A stretch of 64,000 bases of DNA. Origin: CBDDBX01 sp965225955. Lineage in GTDB: Bacteria; Acidobacteriota; Aminicenantia; UBA2199. The notes below the pieces were generated by a model. That model searched no databases. It saw only the letters and a program-made list of their open reading frames with translations, and was not told where the DNA came from. Below, in pieces: positions 17,895 to 25,710 of the stretch; position 1 is the stretch's first letter, and the number at the start of each line of letters is the position of its first letter. The stretch lies in the NCBI GenBank assembly GCA_965225955.1, contig CBDDBX010000001.1:62001-126000 (forward strand), in the 5' to 3' direction. The position numbers were made by a program, and so were the translations under genes.

Positions 17895-18180
17895 AGACCT
17901 GCTGAAAAACAGTACTATTATGAACAGAATGGTGAATCTGTTTTAATATCTGAGCAATTATCAGGGAAGTTCTGTATTCACATGAACTGTCATCAGATAT
18001 TGCAGACATTGTTTTGGGAAGTATACCGCTTTATTCATCAGAGACGGTTATTCTACAGCAAATTGTATCGGATTATCTCTATTTCAAGTGTAAGTTTGTG
18101 AGTGTCTGTGTCAGTCTATCTTTTATCAGTTCGTTTTATGCAACAAGCTTTGTATATTTCTGATAGGGGTAATAAAATTA

Positions 18181-18855
18181 CTATTTTGTTGCGATGTGTA
18201 TTGCAGTGGCACCAAAGAGAAGCTTTTTGACTTTGACTTTTTTAAAGCCGGCATCTTTCAGCATTTCTGTTAACTCTTCACTTCTATGAAATTCTCTCAT
18301 AGAGGAGGCGAGATAACGGTAACTCTCTTTATCTCCAGATAAAACCCCTCCAGCAGGAGCAACCCACAATTTTGTAAAAAAGTGGTAGCCCCACTTTATA
18401 ATCAGATTTTCCGGCTGACTGGTTTCCAGATGTATGAGTTGAGAGCATGGTCTGAGTACTCTGTAAAACTCTTTAAATGCTGTTTCCAGACCACCGGTAG
18501 CATTCTGAAGGTTACGGGAGGCAAATCCTATTGAAAGGCCTGAAAAACAGGCTGAACGGAAAGGAAGAGATGTGGCATTTCCACCAGCGAAGATCGTGGC
18601 AGGATTTTTCTCTACAGCTACTTTCATCATCTCTGCTGAGAAATCACAGCCAATAGTGTTGATTTCATCAATTCTGTTAAGATGTTTGAGCATTTCCCCG
18701 GTACCGCAACACATATCCAGCCATGGGGCCTTATCTGCCTTTGCAAATGAAGCAGCCTTTTTTCGCCAGAAGTAATCCAGACCAAAGGTCATAACGATAT
18801 TTATAAAGTCATATCCTTTCCAGATATTTTTATAAAATTTTCTGATTTCAGGCAT
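18181..18855 (-). CDS. menG: UbiE/MenG-family C-methyltransferase
   Basis: A 224-residue SAM-dependent methyltransferase. The N-terminal YDFINIVMTFGLDYFWR block and the SAM motif LDMCCGTGEML match demethylmenaquinone/UbiE methyltransferases, followed by NATSLPF and SIGFASRNLQN. It would add the ring methyl group in the last step of menaquinone synthesis; no other men genes are in the window, so the quinone role is by family. The ATG follows directly on the fxsA stop codon (TAAATG), so translation is coupled. The usual family length is about 230. Confidence 0.85.
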   Translation of the reverse strand: MPEIRKFYKNIWKGYDFINIVMTFGLDYFWRKKAASFAKADKAPWLDMCCGTGEMLKHLNRIDEINTIGCDFSAEMMKVAVEKNPATIFAGGNATSLPFRSACFSGLSIGFASRNLQNATGGLETAFKEFYRVLRPCSQLIHLETSQPENLIIKWGYHFFTKLWVAPAGGVLSGDKESYRYLASSMREFHRSEELTEMLKDAGFKKVKVKKLLFGATAIHIATK

Positions 18856-19290
18856 TTACCTGTCTGTATCTATCTTTTCAACATCTATGAAGTCTTCATG
18901 TGTTGCAGAAGGGGTGGAAACTGTTGTTGTGAAGCGGTCTTTGAAGTAGTGAAGAATAATACCGGCATAGAGTTTTCTTGTAAAAGGAATCAGTAATGTG
19001 AAGCCCAGTAAATCAGTAGCAAAACCCGGAGTTAACAGTGTAACTCCTCCTGTAAGAACCAGAATACCTTCAAGAAGTTCTTTACCTGGAATTTCTCCCC
19101 TCTCCATACATCCTCTAATTTCTCCAAGTACTTTGAAACCCTGCTTTTTTGCAAGAGCAGCACCAGCAATACCGGTAATTATGACAATTGATATCGTCGT
19201 ATATGTACCAATTATTTCTCCAACACTTATGAGGAGATAAAGTTCTGTAATAGGGATGATTGTAAAAAGTATAGCTAATTTAAAAAACAT
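18856..19290 (-). CDS. fxsA: FxsA family membrane protein
   Basis: A 144-residue protein with about three membrane segments and the FxsA signature IPITELYLLISVGEIIG, then TGIAGAALAKKQGF, then LTGGVTLLTPGFATDLLG. FxsA is a small inner-membrane protein known for suppressing F-exclusion of phage T7 in E. coli; its cellular role is unclear. It is the first gene of a two-gene minus-strand operon with menG, whose ATG abuts its stop. Confidence 0.9.
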   Translation of the reverse strand: MFFKLAILFTIIPITELYLLISVGEIIGTYTTISIVIITGIAGAALAKKQGFKVLGEIRGCMERGEIPGKELLEGILVLTGGVTLLTPGFATDLLGFTLLIPFTRKLYAGIILHYFKDRFTTTVSTPSATHEDFIDVEKIDTDR

Positions 19291-19454
19291 CTGACTAGTC
19301 TACAATAAGGAAAGGTTAATTTCAAATAGTGCATAGGGTGATTTTTAAATACAATCACCTGTTGGGATGGAGCCGTGTCTCCTTCCTGATTCTATTTCAG
19401 AGTTGACTTAAAAATGACACAAAACTGTTTTTTGATTTGAAGAGAATTAAACTT

Positions 19455-19484
19455 GAGGGGAAAGGAAGGGAGCTGTACGCTCCC
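19455..19484 (-). terminator. Terminator of the Cys/Lys-rich protein gene
   Basis: On the minus strand, GGGAGC / GCTCCC (6 bp, GTACA loop) is followed by TTCCTTTCCCC, a pyrimidine-rich but interrupted tail. It lies 12 bases after the stop. Confidence 0.55.
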
Positions 19485-19495
19485 GGATAAATGTC

Positions 19496-19828
19496 TTATT
19501 TCTTTTTCTTTGTGCAACAAGCTTTTTTCTTAGCTTTATCTTTGCAATCTGCTTTTTTGTGATCGCATTTTTTGTGATCGTGTTTGCATTTACCATCACA
19601 TTTTTTCTTGCCATCTTTGCAATCTTTGCAAGCTTTATGATCTTTGTGATCTTTGCATGCTTTGTGATCTTTGCAAGCTTTTTTAGCTTTAGTCTTATCG
19701 CACTTAGCTTTGTCTTTGCAGCAAGCTTTTTTTGCATCTTTTTTTACATTATCAGCTGACAGAGCATTAACTCCAACAGTCATGCCGAAAAAGAAAACGA
19801 TCAATAAAATAACAACAAATTTTTTCAT
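19496..19828 (-). CDS. Exported Cys/His/Lys-rich low-complexity protein (putative metal binder)
   Basis: A 110-residue protein starting at MKKFVVILL, because GGAGG lies just before that ATG; an in-frame ATG 33 bases upstream lacks a ribosome site. A signal peptide spans about residues 1-23. The mature part is about one-third Lys plus many Cys and His in short repeats such as KACKDHKACKDHKDHKACK and CDGKCKHDHKKCDHKK. With about sixteen cysteines and seven histidines it resembles periplasmic metal-binding or histidine/cysteine-rich sequestration proteins. Metals and partners are unknown. Hydrophobic core residues are lacking, so it is probably disordered until metal-loaded. It is next to gdhA on the same strand but separated by a gap; it probably has its own promoter. 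Confidence 0.8.
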   Translation of the reverse strand: MKKFVVILLIVFFFGMTVGVNALSADNVKKDAKKACCKDKAKCDKTKAKKACKDHKACKDHKDHKACKDCKDGKKKCDGKCKHDHKKCDHKKADCKDKAKKKACCTKKKK

Positions 19829-19896
19829 TCTTGCCTCCGAATTGAAAGGGGAGACCCTCATGGATCTCCCGATTATTTTTTTTAAAAATTTAAATC

Positions 19897-21252
19897 TTAA
19901 AGAACACCGTAAGCTGTCATTGCTTTAGCAACTTTTACGAAACCTGCAATGTTAGCACCAACCTGATAGTTACCAGGTGCGCCATAAGCTTCAGCAGCCT
20001 GAATAGAAGCTGTGTGGATGTCTTTCATGATACGTTTCAGATGACCATCAACTTCTTCTCTTGTCCAGCCCATTCTGAGACTATTCTGACTCATTTCAAG
20101 ACCTGATACTGCAACACCACCAGCGTTAGCTGCTTTTGCAGGACCATAGAGAATGTTGTTGTCAAGATATACAGTGATTGCTTCAGGAACTGAAGGCATG
20201 TTAGCACCTTCTGATACGCAGTAGCAGCCGTTTTTAACAAGAGCTTCTGCATGGTCAGCCATGATTTCATTCTGAGTAGCTGAAGGAAGAGCAATGTCAA
20301 CTTTGACGTTTTCATCTCTGATAACATCCCAAACACTCTTACCAGCATAGTACTGAGCACCATATTTTTCAGCATATTCGCTAACTCTGCCTCTGCGAAC
20401 GTTTTTGAGATCCATGAGGAAATCCCATTTTTCGCCTTTGATACCATCCATATCGATGATAGTACCTGATGAGTCAGAAATTGAGATAGCGCAGCCACCG
20501 AGTTCGTTAACTTTTTCGATAGCATACTGAGCAACATTACCTGAACCTGATACTGCAACTTTCTTACCTTCAAAAGAGTCGTTACGTGTAGCAAGCATTT
20601 CAGCTGCGAAGTAAACTTCACCATAACCTGTAGCTTCAGGACGAATAAGACTGCCGCCCCATTCTCTGCCTTTACCTGTAAGAACACCAGTGTGTTCGTT
20701 TCTTACTTTCTTGTACATGCCATACATGTAACCGATTTCTCTACCACCAACACCGATGTCACCAGCAGGAACGTCAGTGTCCGGGCCAATATGACGGAAA
20801 AGTTCACGCATGAAAGCGTGGCAGAATCTCATAACTTCGTTATCTGATTTACCTTTAGGATCGAAGTCAGAACCACCTTTACCACCGCCCATTGGGAGAG
20901 TAGTAAGTGAGTTTTTGAAGATCTGTTCGAAGCCGAGGAATTTGATGATACCAAGGTTAACTGAAGGGTGGAATCTCAGACCGCCTTTGTAAGGACCGAT
21001 TGCGTTGTTAAACTGAACTCTGAAACCTTTATTTACCTGTACATTACCTTTATCGTCTACCCAGGGAACTCTGAACAGAATTGCTCTATCAGGCTCTACA
21101 ATTCTCTGATAGATTCCGGCTTTAACAAATTCAGGATGGCGTTCTACTGTTGGCTCAAGAGTCTCCAGTACTTCTTCTACCGCCTGATGAAATTCCGGCT
21201 CTGCCTGGTTACTTTCTTTAACTTTTTCGAAAACCTCATTTAGAAATGACAT
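19897..21252 (-). CDS. gdhA: NADP-type glutamate dehydrogenase
   Basis: A 451-residue hexameric-type GDH, full length. The substrate-binding block includes GPYKGGLRFHP and the active-site PMGGGKGGSDFDPKG, followed by FMRELFRHIGPDTDVPAGD. The dinucleotide-binding motif is VSGSGNVAQY. The enzyme assimilates ammonia by reductive amination of 2-oxoglutarate. Coenzyme use by NADPH is suggested by family resemblance to E. coli GdhA. An AAGGAGGG ribosome site (21260-21267) fixes the start. It is probably monocistronic; its transcript runs towards the Cys-rich protein gene on the same strand. Confidence 0.97.
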   Translation of the reverse strand: MSFLNEVFEKVKESNQAEPEFHQAVEEVLETLEPTVERHPEFVKAGIYQRIVEPDRAILFRVPWVDDKGNVQVNKGFRVQFNNAIGPYKGGLRFHPSVNLGIIKFLGFEQIFKNSLTTLPMGGGKGGSDFDPKGKSDNEVMRFCHAFMRELFRHIGPDTDVPAGDIGVGGREIGYMYGMYKKVRNEHTGVLTGKGREWGGSLIRPEATGYGEVYFAAEMLATRNDSFEGKKVAVSGSGNVAQYAIEKVNELGGCAISISDSSGTIIDMDGIKGEKWDFLMDLKNVRRGRVSEYAEKYGAQYYAGKSVWDVIRDENVKVDIALPSATQNEIMADHAEALVKNGCYCVSEGANMPSVPEAITVYLDNNILYGPAKAANAGGVAVSGLEMSQNSLRMGWTREEVDGHLKRIMKDIHTASIQAAEAYGAPGNYQVGANIAGFVKVAKAMTAYGVL

Positions 21253-21311
21253 ACATTTCCCTCCTTAGTGATTTAGTAGTATTTATTAATAATATTCTTA
21301 TCTGAAATTAT

Positions 21312-21337
21312 AAGGCGGTGGATACCGCTTTTTTTAT
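21312..21337. terminator. Terminator after the NhaC-type antiporter gene (bidirectional form)
   Basis: GCGGT / ACCGC stem with four-base loop, extended by A/G-T pairs on both sides, with T-rich tails on both strands. It lies between gdhA and the minus-strand antiporter gene. Confidence 0.65.
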
Positions 21338-21456
21338 TAGATGAAACAGTGATAAAAGCCCTCTTGGTAAACATTAAACTTGATTGTAGGAATTTGAAAA
21401 ATTAAAGTCAACAGAAAAATGAATTTTACTCTTTTTTTTGGAGGGAATGCCCGGAA

Positions 21457-22932
21457 TTACCGGGCAAATATCTTATGTAATGTGAATAGAATTACTAAAG
21501 GAATTATGTATGCAAAAGCTATATTAAAACCCATGCCATAAATTATAAATGCTGCTGACGCAGCTGCAGCTGCTGAAAGTATCTGCAGAATCTGGGTTTT
21601 AGCATGATAGATTGGTGTCATACCACAGGCAGCTGCTGTCATGACTGTTTTATCAGAATATGGTGCAATCTGAGCTCCTGTAATAGCACCTGATATTACA
21701 GCAGCGCATACAAGAGGTACATTCTCTATACTGTTATTTGCTATAGCCAGCTGTACAGCTACCGGCATTACTATAGCCATTGAAGACCATGAAAAGCCCG
21801 TTGCAATAGTTATAAGCATAGCTATAAGGTAGATAACAGCACCAAGGGCTACAGGAGTAACCAGAGTCTGCAGGTGATCAGATATATACTGACCAGTTCC
21901 CAGTTTCTCAGAAACAGCTGACAGACTACCAGCCATCATTATAACCATTCCTATAGATACCATATCTTTCAGGCCTTTATTGAAATTGCTGCGTAGTTTT
22001 TTTATAGGTTGCACACGATCTCTGTTGAGCATTATGAAAGCTACTATAATACTTATCAGAGTCGCTCCCAGAAGCACATCTATAGTAGGAGCATTACCCA
22101 GAATATTAACCAGATTCATTTCAATTGCCGGATCTGCATTGACTGCCATTATTCCGGTAACAAAAAGGCCGGCTATTGATAGACTTATAAGAATAACTAT
22201 AGGAACCATTACGTGGGTATATTTTGCCTTGTTCTCTTTTTCTGAAACTTCGTTCTCTTCAAGAGGAGCTTTATCAAGGAATGCTCCAAACCATTTGCCG
22301 CTCCAGGCCACCATGAAAGTGAGAGCTATGGCTATATAGGTATAGAAGTGAAATGGCAGTGAAGAGAGGAAGAGGCTTGTAGCTGTTCCTTCAACACCTT
22401 TACCGGCAACAGCATCCACCATGAGACCACTCTCAAAAGCAGCCCAGGTTGAAATCAGCATAACTGATGCAAAACCTGCAATAACATCTATCATGTAAGC
22501 AAGCATTGCGGGTCTTACTCCGTTTTTCTGAAGAATCGGTTTCATTGAAGAGCCTGAAATAAGAACATTTGCATAATCATCAAAAAAGAGAGTAAGGCTT
22601 AAGCCCCAGGTTGCTACTCTTGACTTACGTGGAGTATTGAGTTTCTCTCCAAGCTTTTCTGCAAATTTCTCATAGGCACCACTGGCAGATATCATCTCCA
22701 GCATACCGCCGATGAACATTACGAAGAGGGCAATTTCAACCCTCTCTCTGTTACTGAAAGTCTCTACTATGTAGTCTTTCAAATGTATTATTGAATCAAA
22801 TCCGTAGTTACCTGTTACAACTGCTCCGCCGGCAACACCAAAGAAGAGTGCCCAGGCAACTTTACGGGTTGTTATTGCGACTATAATCGTTATTATAGCC
22901 GGTATAAGGGATAGAAATCCGTATTCCTGCAT
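21457..22932 (-). CDS. NhaC-family Na+/H+ antiporter (possible amino-acid/amine antiporter)
   Basis: A 491-residue inner-membrane protein with about 11-12 hydrophobic helices. Family motifs are seen at LTLFFDDYANVLISG and at ATGFSWSSMAIVMP. NhaC-family members exchange Na+ or amino acids for H+ and include transporters of decarboxylation substrates and products. It starts 28 bases after the stop of an Orn/Lys/Arg-type decarboxylase on the same strand. I infer that it may carry the amino acid or amine of that enzyme. A pure Na+/H+ exchange role is equally possible. A bidirectional hairpin ends the transcript. Confidence 0.85.
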   Translation of the reverse strand: MQEYGFLSLIPAIITIIVAITTRKVAWALFFGVAGGAVVTGNYGFDSIIHLKDYIVETFSNRERVEIALFVMFIGGMLEMISASGAYEKFAEKLGEKLNTPRKSRVATWGLSLTLFFDDYANVLISGSSMKPILQKNGVRPAMLAYMIDVIAGFASVMLISTWAAFESGLMVDAVAGKGVEGTATSLFLSSLPFHFYTYIAIALTFMVAWSGKWFGAFLDKAPLEENEVSEKENKAKYTHVMVPIVILISLSIAGLFVTGIMAVNADPAIEMNLVNILGNAPTIDVLLGATLISIIVAFIMLNRDRVQPIKKLRSNFNKGLKDMVSIGMVIMMAGSLSAVSEKLGTGQYISDHLQTLVTPVALGAVIYLIAMLITIATGFSWSSMAIVMPVAVQLAIANNSIENVPLVCAAVISGAITGAQIAPYSDKTVMTAAACGMTPIYHAKTQILQILSAAAAASAAFIIYGMGFNIAFAYIIPLVILFTLHKIFAR

Positions 22933-22960
22933 TTTTTAAATGACCTTACCTTATTTATAT

Positions 22961-24895
22961 TTAAGAGATGCTCAGGTTAAGATTAACATCTTTAAGCTCA
23001 GCTTCTTCTTTTTTAGTCATAACCTGAATCAGGTTGTCATCAAGGCCATGGATTTCCACACCGTAATCTCTATATGAAATAAGTGATTCCACTATATCTT
23101 TGGTGATAATCTGCCCTGGAACAAGGAGTGGGATTCCCGGAGGATATGGAGTAACCATTCTGGTGGAAACTCTGTTGATTGCTTTTTTAATCGGAAGAGT
23201 CTCTCCATCACAGTAGAATGCGAATCTGGGGCGCACTTTAATTTCAGAAAGTGTAAGCTGGAAATCCTGGCGACCTGCCATAGCTCTGTTTACATTTGAA
23301 CTACCACTATGCTTTTCAATATTTTCAAGTGCAAGGTAGAGGCGGTTCAGCTTTGAGTAGGTTGAGCCGATAGTAATCAGAACAGTTATTGTATTGAATG
23401 TAGATTTCTCTATCTGAATGTTGTGCTTTGTCAGAAGAATATTCTCAATCTCTTTACTGCTGAATCCTGATTTTGAGATATCAATAGTAAGTTTGGTTTT
23501 ATCCAGACGTACATTATCGTTTTTGATATCTTCTGAAATAAGATCAGCAAGTTCAAGTACCCTGAACTTTTTCAGTGAATTAATAGATTTTCTGAGACTC
23601 TCAGATAATTCAAGATTTCTCTGTAACAGAGAGTAGCCTTCCATAGCCATCTGCTTTCTGGCAACATCAAGTGATGCAATCATTGGATACTGTGGAGAAG
23701 TGGATGTATGCATACAGAAGTTCTCCATGAAGAAATCTTTTATATCTTCAAAATCCGGATCCTGCACATGAATCATTGAGGCCTGTGAAAAAGCACTCAT
23801 TGTTTTATGGGTTGACTGGGTTGAGTAGTCTGCACCTGCAGCCATTGCTGAAGGGTGGAACTCGTTATGAAAATTTGCATAACCAAACCACGCTTCGTCA
23901 ACAATAACTTTTATACCTCTTTTATGTGCCTCTTTTACTATATAAGGAATGTCTGAAATGAGGCCATCATATGTTGAGTTGGTTATTATAATTACTTTCA
24001 GTTTCTTACCGTTGGCAATGGCATTGTCCATTTCTGCAACAATTCTCTTTTTAGGAATAGGGCCGAAGATACCATACTTGTTATTAACAGATGGCATTAG
24101 ATAGATTGGTTCTGCTCCGGTTATAATGGCTGCATAGTGAACGCTTTTATGACAGTTCCGGTCCAGCAGAATTGCATCTCCTGGTTTAAGAAGAGTCTGA
24201 ATAAGAATCTTATTCGAAGTAGATGTTCCGTTTGTTGAAAAGAAGGTGTATCTTGAACCAAAAGAGCTGGCTGCAAGATCCTGTGCTTCCTTAATGACAC
24301 CAACCGGATGCATCAGGGAGTCCAGCATAGGCACTGAAACAGATACGTCTCCGGTAAATGAATTCTCTCCGAAAAACCTGTAGAAATCTTTAGCATAAGG
24401 TGAATTCTTTACAGAGTAACCAGATGAGTGTCCCGGGGTATGCCATGAATCCTTCGCTTTTTTTGAATACTCTACCAGAGTTTCATAAAAAGGAGCGCGA
24501 TTCTTGCTGCTGATCACTATTGTGGTTATCTTTTTTACTATATCGTCAAAATCGTTGTCTTTCTTGCAGAAGTAGCCATCAAGAATACCGTTGGTACTAT
24601 TGCTTGAAAAATCTGTTTCGTGAGTAAATAGGAATAGATTGATTTCTGGTCTGAGTGCCTTAACAGCTGAGAAAACTTCCCTGCTTGTGATTGTCTTCTC
24701 TGAACTCTTTTTTGCCGGTACTTCTGTGTCTGACAGAAGCACATGAATTGATCCGTCTTCAAGAAGAAGCTGCTCTGCTTCTTCAAAAGATCCCTTGCCT
24801 ATTACATTGAGCCCTCTGACGGTGAGTTCTTTTATCTCATTGTCGAGCTCTTCTTTCTTGTTGTTTAGAATAAGTACTTTGTAATTATAACTCAT
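22961..24895 (-). CDS. Orn/Lys/Arg decarboxylase, fold-type I PLP enzyme
   Basis: A 644-residue protein. Residues 1-120 form a CheY-like 'wing' domain, as in biodegradative Adi/Ldc/Spe decarboxylases. The PLP-binding core follows with DVSVSVPMLDSL, the aspartate region DEAWFGYANFH, and the PLP lysine Lys364 in STHKTM. A C-terminal small domain (GIPLLVPGQ) completes the fold. It decarboxylates lysine, ornithine or arginine to cadaverine, putrescine or agmatine; the exact amino acid cannot be fixed from sequence. The usual length is 710-755, so about 70-100 residues are missing relative to the E. coli acid-induced enzymes. It is the first gene of an operon with the NhaC-type antiporter, suggesting acid resistance or amine export. 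Confidence 0.92.
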   Translation of the reverse strand: MSYNYKVLILNNKKEELDNEIKELTVRGLNVIGKGSFEEAEQLLLEDGSIHVLLSDTEVPAKKSSEKTITSREVFSAVKALRPEINLFLFTHETDFSSNSTNGILDGYFCKKDNDFDDIVKKITTIVISSKNRAPFYETLVEYSKKAKDSWHTPGHSSGYSVKNSPYAKDFYRFFGENSFTGDVSVSVPMLDSLMHPVGVIKEAQDLAASSFGSRYTFFSTNGTSTSNKILIQTLLKPGDAILLDRNCHKSVHYAAIITGAEPIYLMPSVNNKYGIFGPIPKKRIVAEMDNAIANGKKLKVIIITNSTYDGLISDIPYIVKEAHKRGIKVIVDEAWFGYANFHNEFHPSAMAAGADYSTQSTHKTMSAFSQASMIHVQDPDFEDIKDFFMENFCMHTSTSPQYPMIASLDVARKQMAMEGYSLLQRNLELSESLRKSINSLKKFRVLELADLISEDIKNDNVRLDKTKLTIDISKSGFSSKEIENILLTKHNIQIEKSTFNTITVLITIGSTYSKLNRLYLALENIEKHSGSSNVNRAMAGRQDFQLTLSEIKVRPRFAFYCDGETLPIKKAINRVSTRMVTPYPPGIPLLVPGQIITKDIVESLISYRDYGVEIHGLDDNLIQVMTKKEEAELKDVNLNLSIS

Positions 24896-25072
24896 TTTTT
24901 CCTGCCAAAATAATTAATTTTCAACGGCAAACTATATATTATTATATTGTTACTGTCAATGTCTCTGCAAGTCAACCAGCAGGGGGTGTCTGATGTAAAA
25001 CAGATTGTTTTTTAATCTTTAATGATTATACTGTAAAAATAGTAGTTTAAAGCTGATAAATGAGGTGATAAT

Positions 25073-25645
25073 TTGGAATTTAATAATCTTGTGAAGAAAA
25101 ACAGAAGCTACAGGAGATTTGATGAGAATCTGGAGATACCAGAGAAAAAACTCGATTCAGTTCTTGAAAATCTGAGATTTGTACCTTCAGCTGCCAATCT
25201 GCAACCCCTAAGGTATATTTCGGTTACCAGGAGAGATGTAGGAATTGAGCTGTTTGCATCACTTAAGTGGGCAGGATATCTTAGTGAATGGGGGGGACCT
25301 GAAGAAGGGGAAAGACCAACAGCTTATATAGTTATTCTTGGAGACAGAAAACTAAGCCCTTATGTGGACTGGGATTATGGTATAGCTCTGCAGACAATTC
25401 TCCTGGGACTGGTGGATAGTGGATTAGGAGGATGTGCAATTGCTGCTTTTGATAAGCAGAAAGTGAGAGAATTGCTGGAGGTGGATTCCTCACTGGATAT
25501 TCTCGGAGTCGTTGCAGCAGGTAAACCAGTGGAAAAAGTTGTAGTTGATGATTATGTGGATTCAGTAAAGTACTGGAGAGATGAAGAGGGGATTCACCAC
25601 GTACCAAAGAAGAGTGTTGAGGATATGGTAAAAAAAATTGTCTGA
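25073..25645 (+). CDS. Nitroreductase-family flavoprotein
   Basis: A 190-residue protein starting with TTG; the ribosome site GAGGTGAT lies 8 bases before it. The N-terminal block RSYRRFDENLEIPEKKL and the active-site-like NLQPLRYIS match the FMN-dependent nitroreductase family. The G-rich LVDSGLGGCAIAAFDK and VVAAGKPVEKV are typical of its C-terminal half. These homodimers reduce nitroaromatics, quinones or other acceptors with NAD(P)H. The natural substrate is not predictable. It is divergent from the decarboxylase and convergent with nifJ, with a bidirectional terminator. Confidence 0.85.
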   Translation: MEFNNLVKKNRSYRRFDENLEIPEKKLDSVLENLRFVPSAANLQPLRYISVTRRDVGIELFASLKWAGYLSEWGGPEEGERPTAYIVILGDRKLSPYVDWDYGIALQTILLGLVDSGLGGCAIAAFDKQKVRELLEVDSSLDILGVVAAGKPVEKVVVDDYVDSVKYWRDEEGIHHVPKKSVEDMVKKIV

Positions 25646-25666
25646 TGAATTAAAAAGTATATAAAG

Positions 25667-25696
25667 AAAAGGGAGTCCGAAGACTCCCTTTTTATT
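25667..25696. terminator. Bidirectional terminator between nitroreductase and nifJ
   Basis: Perfect 7-bp stem GGGAGTC / GACTCCC with CGAA loop, preceded by AAAGAAAA and followed by TTTTTA and more T. It works for both converging genes. Confidence 0.93.
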
Positions 25697-25710
25697 TTTT
25701 TAATGATTAT

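Noticed and set aside
18085..18125. GTGAGTGTCTGTGTCAG segment as another copy of the dispersed repeat
   Set aside because: Only loosely similar in reverse complement; within chance for a CAC/GAC-rich unit.
17895..18180. tRNA or small RNA in the gap between the barrel gene and menG
   Set aside because: No cloverleaf or conserved T-loop sequence could be found.
19447..19737. Second Lys-rich open frame in the Cys-rich gene region
   Set aside because: Frame-shifted shadow of the same low-complexity DNA; the 19496-19828 frame has the signal peptide and ribosome site.
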